Shown in pieces: positions 26,980 to 35,408 of a stretch of 64,000 nucleotides of DNA (position 1 is the first letter of the stretch; each line of letters opens with the position of its first letter). Where the stretch lies: positions 22,799 to 86,798 of the forward strand of contig CALMPB010000013.1 in assembly GCA_937871985.1 (NCBI GenBank). The letters are read 5' to 3'. The position numbers were made by a program, and so were the translations under genes. The DNA is from an uncultured Burkholderiaceae bacterium (GTDB lineage Bacteria > Pseudomonadota > Gammaproteobacteria > Burkholderiales > Burkholderiaceae). The notes under the pieces are model-generated. The model made no database searches, had not been told where the DNA came from, and saw only the letters and a list, made by a program, of their open reading frames with translations.

Positions 26980-27187
26980 ATGCGCCGCCGCTTTTCGCCC
27001 TGAAGGCCGTACCCATGACTGGTCATGCAGGAAGGCGCGCATTCGGCAGCGGCGGGGCTCCGCTTCGCCTGTCTGTTATCTGAATCCAGAAAGAAAAAAA
27101 GCGTATCCTACGCGAACGGGCGCCGGGAGCTCCGCCTCTCCCGCCACCGCAAAACGTAGTCATACCATTTCGAGGGTGTCGTTGACG

Positions 27188-29737
27188 ATGGATGTGGGGT
27201 TTCTGGTATTCGGGGTAGCAGTGCTTCTGGCACTGGTGTGTTTCATGCCGGCTCTGGCCGGCCGCCTGAGCCTGCCATATTCAGTGCTGCTGGCCATCGT
27301 GGGCATCGTCCTGGGCGTGATCATCCATGTGCACGACTGGATGCCCAGCGTGCTGTCCGGCATTTTCAACGTGCTGCAGCACTTCGAGGTTTCCTCGGAA
27401 ACCATCATCTACGTTTTCCTGCCCATTCTTTTGTTCGAAACCTCGTTGGCCACCAATGTGCGGCGTTTGCTCGACGATATCGGCCCCATTCTCATGATGG
27501 CCATCGTGGCTGTGGTGGTGTGCACCGTGGCCGTGGGGTTCTCGCTTAGCGCCGCATCCGACTACGGGCTGGTGGTTTGCCTGATGCTGGGCGCCATCGT
27601 GGCTACCACCGACCCGGCCGCGGTGGTCGGCATGTTCCGCGAGGTGGGGGCGCCCAAGCGCCTGACCACCCTGGTCGAAGGCGAATCGCTGTTCAACGAT
27701 GCGGCGTCCATTTCCTTGTATTCGGTGCTGCTTACCATGCTGTACAGCGGCAGCACCGACGTTTCGGTGCAGTCCATTTTTTCCAGCTTCCTGTACAGCT
27801 TCCTGTTCGGCGGCCTGGCGGGTTTTCTGATCGGGCGCCTGGCGTGCTGGCTGTTCATCCTGTTGCGGGGCTGGCCCATGTCCGAGGTCACCCTGACCGT
27901 GGCAGTGGCCTACCTCGCTTTTTTCATCACCGAACATTACTTGGGGGCGTCGGGCGTGGTCGCCACCGTCATCGCCGGCCTGGTCGTCGGGTCGTCCGGC
28001 CGCACGCGCATGTCGCCCACTACCTTCGAACAGCTCGAGCATTCGTGGTCGCAGTTCGGGTTCTGGGCCAATTCGCTGATCTTCCTGTTTGCCGCCATGC
28101 TGATTCCGCGCATGATGACCGACGTGACCTGGGTCGAAATCCTGCTGGTGGTGCTGCTGTTCGTGGTCACGCTGGCCGCGCGCGCCGTCATGGTCTTCGG
28201 CGTGCTGCCGCTGCTGGGGCGGATGGGGCTCAGCACCAAGGTCAGCCGCTCCTATCGGGCGGCCATGTGGTGGGGCGGCTTGCGGGGCGCGGTGTCGCTG
28301 GCTTTGGCGCTGGCGGTCACCGAGCAGCAGCATGTGCCTTACGAAGCCCGCCAGTTCATCGCGGTGGCGACGACCAGCTTCGTGCTGCTGACGCTTTTCA
28401 TCAATGGCGTGTCGCTGCGTCCGCTTATCCGCAAGCTGCGCTTGAACCAGCTTTCCCCTATCGAGCGCACCATCCGCAACCAGGCGCTGATCGTCGCCCT
28501 CGAAGACCTGCAGGAAAAAACCGCTGAAATCGCCCAGAACGAGCATATCGGCGCCGAGGCCCAGACTCGCATCCGTTCGGTCTTCAACACCACCCTGGCC
28601 AGCGCCAACGACGGCCAGGTGCGGCAGTTGACGCAGGACGAGAAGGTGGCGGTGGGCCTGGCCATCGTGGCGTCGCGCGAAGAGGAAATGTTCTTCGAAA
28701 TGCTCAAGGCCCAGATCGTGGACTGGCGCATTGCCGAGAACGTGCTGGCGCGCGCCGAGCGCATGAGCGACGCGGTGCGCGCCGGAGGACTGGCCGGCTT
28801 CGAGGCGGCCATCGAGGCCGACATGCGCTATTCGGTGGCCTTCAGGCTGGCATTGCGCCTGAATTACGCGTTCGGTTTCCAAAGCTGGCTGGCCTACGAA
28901 ATCGCCAAGCGTTTCATGAGCCTTCGAACCAAGCGCTCCGAGGCCCAGCACCTGCTGGCGTTCGCCCGCAAAGAGCTGCCGCCCATGCTGGGCAACGAGG
29001 CCACCGACATCATCGTGCAGGCGCATCAGCGCAGGCTGAAACGCCTGGACAGCGCCCTGCAGACGCTGAACCTCCAGTATCCTTCGTTCGCCCTGTGGCT
29101 GCAGGAATCGTATCTGGGGCGCATGGCCCGCTCCATGGAGCGCATGCGCTACCGCGACATGCTGTCGCAGTTCCTGATCAGCGGGGAGGTGTACGCTGAC
29201 CTGCTCAAGCAAATAGACCAGCGCTGGGTTTACGTCGAGCAGCGGCCGGCCATCGATATCGCCATGAGCGCCGACGACCTCATCAAGCGCGTTCCCTTGT
29301 TCGAGGGCATGTCCCCCGACACCCTGCATGCCATCGGCAAGCTGCTCAAGCCCAGGCTGGTGGTTCCCGGGCAGGAGGTCAGCATGCAAGTAGGGCGGAC
29401 GCGGGCCATGTACTTTGTAGCCTCGGGGGCGGTGGTCATCGACCTGCCCGACCGAACCACCATCGAACTGGGCAGCGGCGAATTCTTCGGCGAAGTCGCC
29501 TTGATCAAGAGCATGGAATTCGAGGCCCGCGTCACGTCGCTGGGGTATAGTCAGCTGCTCATGCTGCAGGCGCGCGATTTCAACCAGCTGCTCGAACGCG
29601 ATCCGCAATTGCGGGAAAAAATCGAAGTGGTCGCCAAGCAGCGCATGCGCGCGCTGGAAGTCTGGCAGCAGTTCCAGTCGGGCGAGCGCCAGCACGAACC
29701 GCTGCCCGACCTGTCGCGTCCCGCGCCTCTGGATTAA
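27188..29737 (+). CDS. CPA1-type Na+/H+ antiporter with C-terminal cyclic-nucleotide-binding domain
   Basis: An 849-residue protein. Residues ~5-410 form about 12 membrane segments of a Na+/H+ exchanger (PF00999), with the CPA1 signature FLPILLFETSLATN, the ATTDPAAVVG ion-site motif and GESLFNDAASISLY. A long cytoplasmic region follows, and residues ~700-820 form a cNMP-binding (CAP_ED) domain (FEGMSPDTLHAIGKLL, GSGEFFGEVALI). It exports Na+ or K+ against H+ and is presumably gated by a nucleotide. The ATG at 27188 follows GAGGG; a TTG six bases earlier is an alternative start. The 3' end overlaps the convergent SCO gene by 4 bp. Confidence 0.88.
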   Translation: MDVGFLVFGVAVLLALVCFMPALAGRLSLPYSVLLAIVGIVLGVIIHVHDWMPSVLSGIFNVLQHFEVSSETIIYVFLPILLFETSLATNVRRLLDDIGPILMMAIVAVVVCTVAVGFSLSAASDYGLVVCLMLGAIVATTDPAAVVGMFREVGAPKRLTTLVEGESLFNDAASISLYSVLLTMLYSGSTDVSVQSIFSSFLYSFLFGGLAGFLIGRLACWLFILLRGWPMSEVTLTVAVAYLAFFITEHYLGASGVVATVIAGLVVGSSGRTRMSPTTFEQLEHSWSQFGFWANSLIFLFAAMLIPRMMTDVTWVEILLVVLLFVVTLAARAVMVFGVLPLLGRMGLSTKVSRSYRAAMWWGGLRGAVSLALALAVTEQQHVPYEARQFIAVATTSFVLLTLFINGVSLRPLIRKLRLNQLSPIERTIRNQALIVALEDLQEKTAEIAQNEHIGAEAQTRIRSVFNTTLASANDGQVRQLTQDEKVAVGLAIVASREEEMFFEMLKAQIVDWRIAENVLARAERMSDAVRAGGLAGFEAAIEADMRYSVAFRLALRLNYAFGFQSWLAYEIAKRFMSLRTKRSEAQHLLAFARKELPPMLGNEATDIIVQAHQRRLKRLDSALQTLNLQYPSFALWLQESYLGRMARSMERMRYRDMLSQFLISGEVYADLLKQIDQRWVYVEQRPAIDIAMSADDLIKRVPLFEGMSPDTLHAIGKLLKPRLVVPGQEVSMQVGRTRAMYFVASGAVVIDLPDRTTIELGSGEFFGEVALIKSMEFEARVTSLGYSQLLMLQARDFNQLLERDPQLREKIEVVAKQRMRALEVWQQFQSGERQHEPLPDLSRPAPLD

Positions 29738-30339
29738 ATCAGTTGCTGGATGTCGTGGGCGATGACGCTGGCCTGTGCGTTGCCCGGCAGCAGTATGCGC
29801 GCTTCGCCGCTTTTGTCCATGATGTAGAACGACGAGCTGTGATCCATGCCGTAGTCTTGCGGCGTGGGGCCGGGGGACTTTGCGTAATAGGCCCTGAACG
29901 ATTTAGCCGTTTTGGCCAGTTGCTCGGGCGAGCCGCTCAGGCCGATGAAGCCGGGGTTGAAGGCGCTGGCGTAGCGCTGCATGACTTCGGGCGTATCGCG
30001 CTGCGGGTCGACCGTGATCATGATGACCTGAACCTGGTCGGCGTCTTTTTTCAGCAGGCTCATGGCCTGGGCCAATTGCGCCATGGCCGTCGGGCAGACG
30101 TCGGGGCAATGGGTATAGCCGAAGAAAATGACGGCGATCTTGTTCTTGTAGTCGGCCAGGGTGCGTACCTGGCCGCTGGCGTCGACCATGGCCAGGTCGC
30201 TGCCCAGGTGGGTGCCGGTAATGTCGCTGCCCTGGATGGCCAGCTTTTTGGGCTTGTCGTCGCAGCCGCTCAAGGCCAGGGTGGCGGCGGCCATCGCCGC
30301 GCCCAGCAGCACGCGTCGCTTAGGTTCGAACGGAAGCAT
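29734..30339 (-). CDS. SCO1/SenC family copper chaperone, lipoprotein
   Basis: A 201-residue thioredoxin-fold protein. The N-terminus is a lipoprotein signal with lipobox LALSGC (Cys26). The copper ligands are C78-PDV-C82 in YTHCPDVCPTAM and the distal His in YGMDHSSSFYIMD. It loads the CuA site of oxidase subunit II. The ATG at 30339 is preferred over a TTG five codons upstream because that TTG lacks a Shine-Dalgarno sequence. It is the last gene of the minus-strand oxidase assembly operon, 30 bp after ctaB. Confidence 0.9.
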   Translation of the reverse strand: MLPFEPKRRVLLGAAMAAATLALSGCDDKPKKLAIQGSDITGTHLGSDLAMVDASGQVRTLADYKNKIAVIFFGYTHCPDVCPTAMAQLAQAMSLLKKDADQVQVIMITVDPQRDTPEVMQRYASAFNPGFIGLSGSPEQLAKTAKSFRAYYAKSPGPTPQDYGMDHSSSFYIMDKSGEARILLPGNAQASVIAHDIQQLI

Positions 30340-30369
30340 TCCGGGTTTTTCCAATAGTCGGCAAGAAAA

Positions 30370-31260
30370 TCAAATAAGCGCTATCCAGTGATCCACCAGC
30401 AAGGCCCCGAACAGCAGCGACAGATACAGGATGGAGTAATGGAACAGCTTGCGGGCCAGTTCGTCGCTGTAGTCTTGGTACAGACGCCACGAATACCACA
30501 CGAACAGCCCGCTGAGCACGACGGCCGCCGCCAGGTAGGGAAAACCGCTCATGCGCACCATGAAGGGCAACAGCGTGGCCGCGAACAGCACCAGGCTGTA
30601 CAGCAGCACGAACAGCAGCGTGAACTTCTTGCCGTGCGTGACGGGCAGCATGGGCAGGCCGGATTTTTCGTAATCGTGGTTGCGATACAGCGCCAGGGCC
30701 CAGAAATGCGGCGGCGTCCAGATGAAGATGATGAGCACCAGCACCCAGGCTTCGGCCGGGACGGCGTTGGCGATGGCCGCCCATCCCAGGGCCGGGGGCA
30801 TGGCGCCCGAAAGGCCGCCGATGACGATGTTCTGCGGGGTAAGCGGCTTGAGGATGATGGTGTAGATGACGGCATAGCCGATGAAGGTGGCGAACGTGAG
30901 CCACATGGTCAGCGGATTGACCCAGTTGTACAGCACCAGCATGCCCAGGCCGCCCAGCACGCCTGAAAACAGCAGCACCTGGATGTTGGAAATGGTGCCG
31001 CGCGCGGTGGCGCGCCGCGCCGTGCGCAGCATTTTGGCGTCGATTTCCTGCTCGATGAGGCAGTTGATGGCAAAAGCCGCCGCCGCCAACAGCCAGATGC
31101 CCAGGGTGCCGGCCGCCACCAGCCGCATGTCGGGCAGTCCGGGCGTGGCCAGGAACATGCCGATGACGGCGCAGAATACGGCCAGTTGCGTAACGCGAGG
31201 CTTGGTCAGCACCAGATACTGGCGCAGAAGGCTGGGTTGAGGGACGGAAGCGGTAGTCAT
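30370..31260 (-). CDS. ctaB: Protoheme IX farnesyltransferase (heme O synthase)
   Basis: A 296-residue UbiA-family prenyltransferase with about nine membrane segments. The first Asp-rich site is [18 protein letters not shown] and the second is [16 protein letters not shown]. It adds the farnesyl group to heme B to give heme O for the oxidase. The ATG at 31260 overlaps the ctaA stop, so the two heme-modifying steps are coupled. Confidence 0.95.
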   Translation of the reverse strand: MTTASVPQPSLLRQYLVLTKPRVTQLAVFCAVIGMFLATPGLPDMRLVAAGTLGIWLLAAAAFAINCLIEQEIDAKMLRTARRATARGTISNIQVLLFSGVLGGLGMLVLYNWVNPLTMWLTFATFIGYAVIYTIILKPLTPQNIVIGGLSGAMPPALGWAAIANAVPAEAWVLVLIIFIWTPPHFWALALYRNHDYEKSGLPMLPVTHGKKFTLLFVLLYSLVLFAATLLPFMVRMSGFPYLAAAVVLSGLFVWYSWRLYQDYSDELARKLFHYSILYLSLLFGALLVDHWIALI

Positions 31261-32270
31261 GCGGGTATTTTAGAACTATTGGCGCGCGCAATGCGAACCA
31301 ATAGCGTGACGGTGATCAAAACCAGGCCGGCCGCCCCGCCGTTATGCAGCACGGCGATAAGCAGGGGCCACTGGAAAAATATGGTGGTCAGGCCTGTAAA
31401 CAGTTGGGCCAGCAAGAGCGCCAGCAGCAAGGTTGCCGGCGCTTTCAGGCCGGGCTCGGCACGCAGCTTCATGCCCAGCACGCCCATGTAGATGAATACG
31501 ATAAAGGCGAAATTACGATGTGTCCAGTGAATGGCGGTCAGGGCGTATTGGGAAATCGCCTCGCCCGAGGGCAGCAGGCCCAGTCCGCGGATCAGCGAAT
31601 ACCCGCCATGAAAGTCCATGGGAGGCAGCCATTCGCCGTGGCAGGTGGGAAAATCCAGGCAGGCCAGCGCCGCGTAGTTGGTGCTGACCCATCCGCCCAG
31701 CGCGATCTGCACGAACAGCAGCACCAGGCCGGCCGCGGCCCAGGGCAGCATGGAGCGCGCGGCGGGGCTGATGGGAGGATGTTCTTTTTCGCGGGCGGCA
31801 AGCCAGGTCATCAGCGCAAGCAGACCGATGCCGCACAGCAGGTGGGTGGTAACGATAATGGGCATCAGCCGGTGCGTCACGGTCCAGGCTCCGAAAGCGC
31901 CTTGCACGCAGACCGCCAGGAGGGTAAAGGTGGCGAGCCGGGGGGTGTTGCGCAGTACGGCGCGGTGGCGCCAGGCCATGTACACGATGGCGATGATCAG
32001 CATGCCCAGCAGGGTGCCGGCATAGCGGTGGATCATTTCGATCCAGGCCTTGGAGAAACTGACGGCGCCGTAGGGCATGGCCTGCAAGGCTTGTTCGATA
32101 TGGTTCACGGCGCCGAGGGGGCTGGCCTTGCCGTAGCAGCCCGGCCAGTCCGGGCAGCCCAGCCCCGAGTCGGTCAAGCGCACGAAGGCGCCGAACATGA
32201 TGAGGTCCAGCGTAAGAAACCAGGTAAAGAATACGAGCTTGCGATAGCGGGTTTTGATGCGGTCAACCAT
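31257..32270 (-). CDS. ctaA: Heme A synthase (COX15/CtaA family)
   Basis: A 337-residue protein with eight membrane segments in two four-helix halves. It has the family start [30 protein letters not shown] with the paired cysteines, and the repeat-half heme histidines [11 protein letters not shown] and [12 protein letters not shown]. It oxidises the C8 methyl of heme O to make heme A. It lies 12 bp after the SCO-like gene. Confidence 0.95.
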   Translation of the reverse strand: MVDRIKTRYRKLVFFTWFLTLDLIMFGAFVRLTDSGLGCPDWPGCYGKASPLGAVNHIEQALQAMPYGAVSFSKAWIEMIHRYAGTLLGMLIIAIVYMAWRHRAVLRNTPRLATFTLLAVCVQGAFGAWTVTHRLMPIIVTTHLLCGIGLLALMTWLAAREKEHPPISPAARSMLPWAAAGLVLLFVQIALGGWVSTNYAALACLDFPTCHGEWLPPMDFHGGYSLIRGLGLLPSGEAISQYALTAIHWTHRNFAFIVFIYMGVLGMKLRAEPGLKAPATLLLALLLAQLFTGLTTIFFQWPLLIAVLHNGGAAGLVLITVTLLVRIARANSSKIPA

Positions 32271-32282
32271 GGTCGAGCGAGC

Positions 32283-32915
32283 CTAGCCTATGTGCGAGTT
32301 CTTGAGCAGTTTGCGGATGTCGTCGCGCACCGAGATGGGGTCGGCATCGGGAGGGTACTGCATCATCAGGTTGCCCAGCGGGTCGATGATCCACATGGGC
32401 TTGGCCAGCTCCGCGTTGGCATCCTGGGCCGTCGCCTTCGGGGTGAGGTAAGCGGCAAGCCTGGCCGGATCGCCGCGCAGGATGATCGTGCCTTTGTAGG
32501 CGTCGCGGATTTCATCGGCAATGGGGCCCGCGTCGGTAACCAGCCATACACGGGTCAGCCGTTCCACGTCCTTGCCCTGGCTGGCGTGCGAATTGCGCAG
32601 AATGAACAGTTTGGTAACGCATTCCTTGGGGCAGGCGGACTGGTCGGCGCTGAGCAGTATCCATTTGCCGTTCAGGCTGCGCAGATCGAAAGGCTTGCCG
32701 TCCAAGGTCTTCAGATCCAGGACGTCGGCGGCCGGAAGGCTGCGCTGGGGGGTGACCAGATGGCCGTAGTTGTTGGTGCCGTCGGGGCGCAGGCCCAGGG
32801 CCGGCACGTAATAGGCCAGCAAGGCCAGAATTACGGGGGCCAGGCATATTGCCAGTATCCAGATCAGGGGCGAAATGGAGCGGGGCTTGGGCGGGGCGGC
32901 GGTAGGGGTGTTCAC
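32283..32915 (-). CDS. Membrane-anchored SCO/thioredoxin-like oxidase assembly protein
   Basis: A 210-residue protein: one N-terminal membrane segment (residues 16-38), then a periplasmic thioredoxin-like domain with a CxxxC pair (C95-PKE-C99) preceded by KWILLSADQSA, as in SCO proteins. The distal SCO histidine is not obvious. It is a regular member of betaproteobacterial oxidase clusters between surf1 and ctaA and is probably a Cu or thiol chaperone. The start is GTG at 32915 with AAGGAT eight bases upstream. Confidence 0.8.
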   Translation of the reverse strand: MNTPTAAPPKPRSISPLIWILAICLAPVILALLAYYVPALGLRPDGTNNYGHLVTPQRSLPAADVLDLKTLDGKPFDLRSLNGKWILLSADQSACPKECVTKLFILRNSHASQGKDVERLTRVWLVTDAGPIADEIRDAYKGTIILRGDPARLAAYLTPKATAQDANAELAKPMWIIDPLGNLMMQYPPDADPISVRDDIRKLLKNSHIG

Positions 32916-32973
32916 TGCAAGCTATCCTTGGGTTTCTGGGTTGGTTTGGGCCGGAAGGGTTCAATGGCTGGTT

Positions 32974-33765
32974 TTATGCGGGTTGCCTGCGCCGGCGCAA
33001 CGCGCGCCAGGCGACCACCAGCCATGCAATGCCGGCAATACCGGCAAAGCTGAACCATTGCAGCGCGTAGCCGCGGTTCTGGGCCGAATCCGTGGAGGGC
33101 AGGGGCCACTCTTGCACAAACGGGGCGCCGGCCGTCGCCTGGCCGCTGCCGGCCGTTTGCTCCAGAACCGCCGGCAGCAATTTTAAGCCGGTTATGCGGC
33201 TCAAGTCCTGGAGGGCCAGGTTCTGCACCTTGGGAGGCGCGCCATCGGGGCCGGGCAGTTTGCTCGGCAGCGCGCTGGCGTTCGTTCCGTTGAACGACCA
33301 GAGTTCGAACATCCGGGGCACGTGGCTGACAAGCTGGCCCCGCACGTGCTGTTCGCCCTCGGGACGGGGCAGGGGAGGCAGGCTGGTTCCGGGCAGGATG
33401 GGGCGGGGCAGCCAGCCGCGCAGCACCAGCACGGCTGTGCGGCTGGCGGAGTCGATGAGTAGCGGCGTAGCCACCCAGTAGCCCGGCTGCCCCTTGAAAT
33501 TACGGTTGTCCAGGAGTACGGTAAAGTCGTGCAGCCAGACGCCCTGGGCGGCGGCGCTGCGCCATTGAACCAGGTCGCTGGCCGGCGTGCGGGTGCCAAG
33601 CTGCAGCGGCGCGGCTTTGCGCCCGGCTTCGATGGCCTGCATAATGGCGTCGCGCTGGGCGCCCCGGCGCAGTTGCCAGTTTCCCAGCGCGGTGCATACC
33701 GCCGCCACGATGGCAAGCAAGATAAGCGATACCAGGGTTCGAAGGGTCGGGTGCGAGTTGGCCAT
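32974..33765 (-). CDS. SURF1 family cytochrome oxidase assembly protein
   Basis: A 263-residue protein with membrane segments at both ends (LVSLILLAIVAAVCTALGNWQLRR and YALQWFSFAGIAGIAWLVVAW) and the SURF1 motifs GNWQLRR, VLLDNRNFKGQPGYWV and VLVLRGWLPR. It assists insertion of heme A into subunit I. It is first in the surf1-ctaA-ctaB-sco block and divergent from the small DUF2909 gene. Confidence 0.9.
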   Translation of the reverse strand: MANSHPTLRTLVSLILLAIVAAVCTALGNWQLRRGAQRDAIMQAIEAGRKAAPLQLGTRTPASDLVQWRSAAAQGVWLHDFTVLLDNRNFKGQPGYWVATPLLIDSASRTAVLVLRGWLPRPILPGTSLPPLPRPEGEQHVRGQLVSHVPRMFELWSFNGTNASALPSKLPGPDGAPPKVQNLALQDLSRITGLKLLPAVLEQTAGSGQATAGAPFVQEWPLPSTDSAQNRGYALQWFSFAGIAGIAWLVVAWRALRRRRQPA

Positions 33766-33800
33766 GTCTGCAATAATTCGGGTTTTACCGGAGAGTGTTA

Positions 33801-34010
33801 ATGCGTATCATCGTTATCCTGGCGTTTCTGGGCATTCTGGGCAGCCTGGCGTCGGCCCTTGTTTACTTGATGCGCGACCAGGGCAAAAGCAACCGGACGG
33901 TCAATGCGCTGACCTGGCGGGTAGGGCTGTCGATTGCCCTGTTCCTGTTCGTTTTGTTTGCCCATTACATGGGCTGGATCCAAAGCACAGGCCTGGTTCA
34001 GCAGCCTTGA
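33801..34010 (+). CDS. Twin-transmembrane protein (DUF2909)
   Basis: A 69-residue protein with two membrane helices (IIVILAFLGILGSLASALVYLM and VGLSIALFLFVLFAHYMGW) joined by a basic loop, DQGKSNRTVNALTWR. DUF2909 genes regularly sit between cox3 and surf1 and are presumed to assist the oxidase. It is on the opposite strand to its neighbours. The ATG at 33801 has GGAGA upstream. Confidence 0.85.
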   Translation: MRIIVILAFLGILGSLASALVYLMRDQGKSNRTVNALTWRVGLSIALFLFVLFAHYMGWIQSTGLVQQP

Positions 34011-34035
34011 GGGCAGCAGCGGATGGCGGCCAGAA

Positions 34036-34062
34036 AAAAAGGCCGGCAAGGCCAGCCTTTTT
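34036..34062. terminator. Bidirectional rho-independent terminator
   Basis: AAAAAGGCCGGC (34036-34047), loop AAG, and GCCAGCCTTTTT (34051-34062) form a stem with one mismatch flanked by A- and T-runs on both sides. It can end transcripts of the DUF2909 gene (+) and of cox3 (-). Confidence 0.85.
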
Positions 34063-34117
34063 AGTCGTCGCCTGAACCGGTTCCGGCGCAATGCCCGAAC
34101 CGGCCGCGGTGAAAAGC

Positions 34118-34993
34118 TTAAAACCAGTAGACGAACAAGTATAAACCCAGCCACACCACGTCGACAAAGTGCCAGTACCACGCCGCGCCTTCGAAGCCGA
34201 AGTGGTGGTCGGCGGTGAAGTGCCCCTTGATGACGCGCACCAGGATGACGGTAAGCATGGTGGCGCCCAGAATGACGTGGAAGCCGTGGAAGCCCGTGAG
34301 CATGTAGAACAGCGAACCGAACGCGCCCGAATTGAAGCGCAGGTGCAGCTCGGTGTAGGCGTGGTGGTATTCGTAGGCCTGGCAAGCCACGAAACAGAAG
34401 CCCAGTATTACCGTAAGCGCCAGCCAGAAAATGGTTTTGGCGCGATGGTTGGCGCGCAGCGCATGGTGGGCGATGGTAAGGGTCAGGCCCGAGGAAAGCA
34501 GCAGCGCGGTATTGATGGTGGGCAGCCAGAAGGGGCCGACCGACTCAAAGGGGGTGATGGTGCCTGCGGGTCCGAGATTGGGCCAGGTGCCCGAGAAGTT
34601 GGGCCACAGCAGCGTGCGGTGATCCAGGTTGCTGAGCCAGGGCGTCGTGACTTCGCGGGTGTACCACAGCGAGCCGAAGAACGCGGCGAAGAACATGACT
34701 TCCGAGAAGATGAACCAGGCCATGCTCCAGCGGTACGAGTGATCGACCCGGCGGCTGTTCATGCCGCCTTCCGATTCGCGGATGGCGTCGCCGAACCAGC
34801 CGAACAGCACCACGATGAGGGCCAGGATGCCGACCAGGAAAATCCAGTGGCCAAGGTAATGCTCGTTGATCCACAAGGCGGCGCCGACGCCCATTAGAAG
34901 CATGGCGAAGCTGGCGCGAACCGGGTGCGCCGAATCGGCTGGCACGTAGTAGTAGGGTGCCTCGCTGCCGTGAACCGAGTGACTTGCACTCAT
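34118..34993 (-). CDS. ctaE: Cytochrome c oxidase subunit III
   Basis: A 291-residue subunit with seven membrane helices: WSMAWFIFSEVMFFAAFFGSL with the conserved Glu, HHALRANHR, and the C-terminal TGFHGFHVILGA and WYWHFVDVVWL. It stabilises subunit I in the proton-pumping aa3/caa3 oxidase. It lies 57 bp after the DUF2970 gene; a ctaG/cox11 gene that normally precedes this pair is absent. Confidence 0.96.
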   Translation of the reverse strand: MSASHSVHGSEAPYYYVPADSAHPVRASFAMLLMGVGAALWINEHYLGHWIFLVGILALIVVLFGWFGDAIRESEGGMNSRRVDHSYRWSMAWFIFSEVMFFAAFFGSLWYTREVTTPWLSNLDHRTLLWPNFSGTWPNLGPAGTITPFESVGPFWLPTINTALLLSSGLTLTIAHHALRANHRAKTIFWLALTVILGFCFVACQAYEYHHAYTELHLRFNSGAFGSLFYMLTGFHGFHVILGATMLTVILVRVIKGHFTADHHFGFEGAAWYWHFVDVVWLGLYLFVYWF

Positions 34994-35050
34994 GTTGATC
35001 TCCTGAAACGAATTATTGAACTGACTATACGATACTGAAAGAGTAAACCG

Positions 35051-35275
35051 TTAGACCGCGTGGCCGATGAACCAGCGGGCGACCATGATGAGGGCCAGCA
35101 CGAATACCAGGGTGGCGATGAGCGCGGCGACGATAAGGTGCACGGGGTTCAGGCTGGAGATATCCTGCTGATAGTCCTTGCCCTTGCGCACGCCCAGAAA
35201 CCCCCAGGCCACCGCTTTGAGCGTCTGGAAGAAATTGAGTTTGCGCTGCGCAAGCTGATGAATGTCGTCGCTCAT
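35051..35275 (-). CDS. DUF2970 domain-containing protein
   Basis: A 74-residue protein. The N-terminal half is amphipathic (NFFQTLKAVAWGFLGVRKGKDY), followed by one membrane helix (VHLIVAALIATLVFVLALIMVARWF). The ATG at 35275 is chosen; longer frames would run into the 37-aa gene. It is a usual member of betaproteobacterial cox clusters next to subunit III. Function unknown. Confidence 0.85.
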   Translation of the reverse strand: MSDDIHQLAQRKLNFFQTLKAVAWGFLGVRKGKDYQQDISSLNPVHLIVAALIATLVFVLALIMVARWFIGHAV

Positions 35276-35285
35276 GAAGACTCGC

Positions 35286-35399
35286 CTAGCCGGTAAGAAT
35301 GGCGCTGCCGCGCACGAAAGACCAGACCAGGATCGCAATGACGATTGCGGCCAGGATGAGTCCGGTGTTGCGGTTGCGGCGGCGTTGCTTGGGTGTCAT
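35286..35399 (-). CDS. Cytochrome oxidase small assembly protein (37 aa)
   Basis: A short frame, MTPKQRRRNRN then a single membrane helix (GLILAAIVIAILVWSFV), ending ILTG. The basic N-terminus plus helix and the position directly after ctaD match the small assembly protein seen in Betaproteobacteria. It begins 9 bp after the ctaD stop and ends 10 bp before the DUF2970 start. In related clusters a ctaG/cox11 gene lies between these two; here there is no room for one. Confidence 0.75.
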   Translation of the reverse strand: MTPKQRRRNRNTGLILAAIVIAILVWSFVRGSAILTG

Positions 35400-35408
35400 G
35401 GACTTAGT

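Noticed and set aside
27281..29695. An 804-codon minus-strand frame antisense to the Na+/H+ antiporter
   Set aside because: No signal, motif or Shine-Dalgarno sequence, and a His/Gln/Arg-rich composition; the sense frame is a clear membrane transporter.
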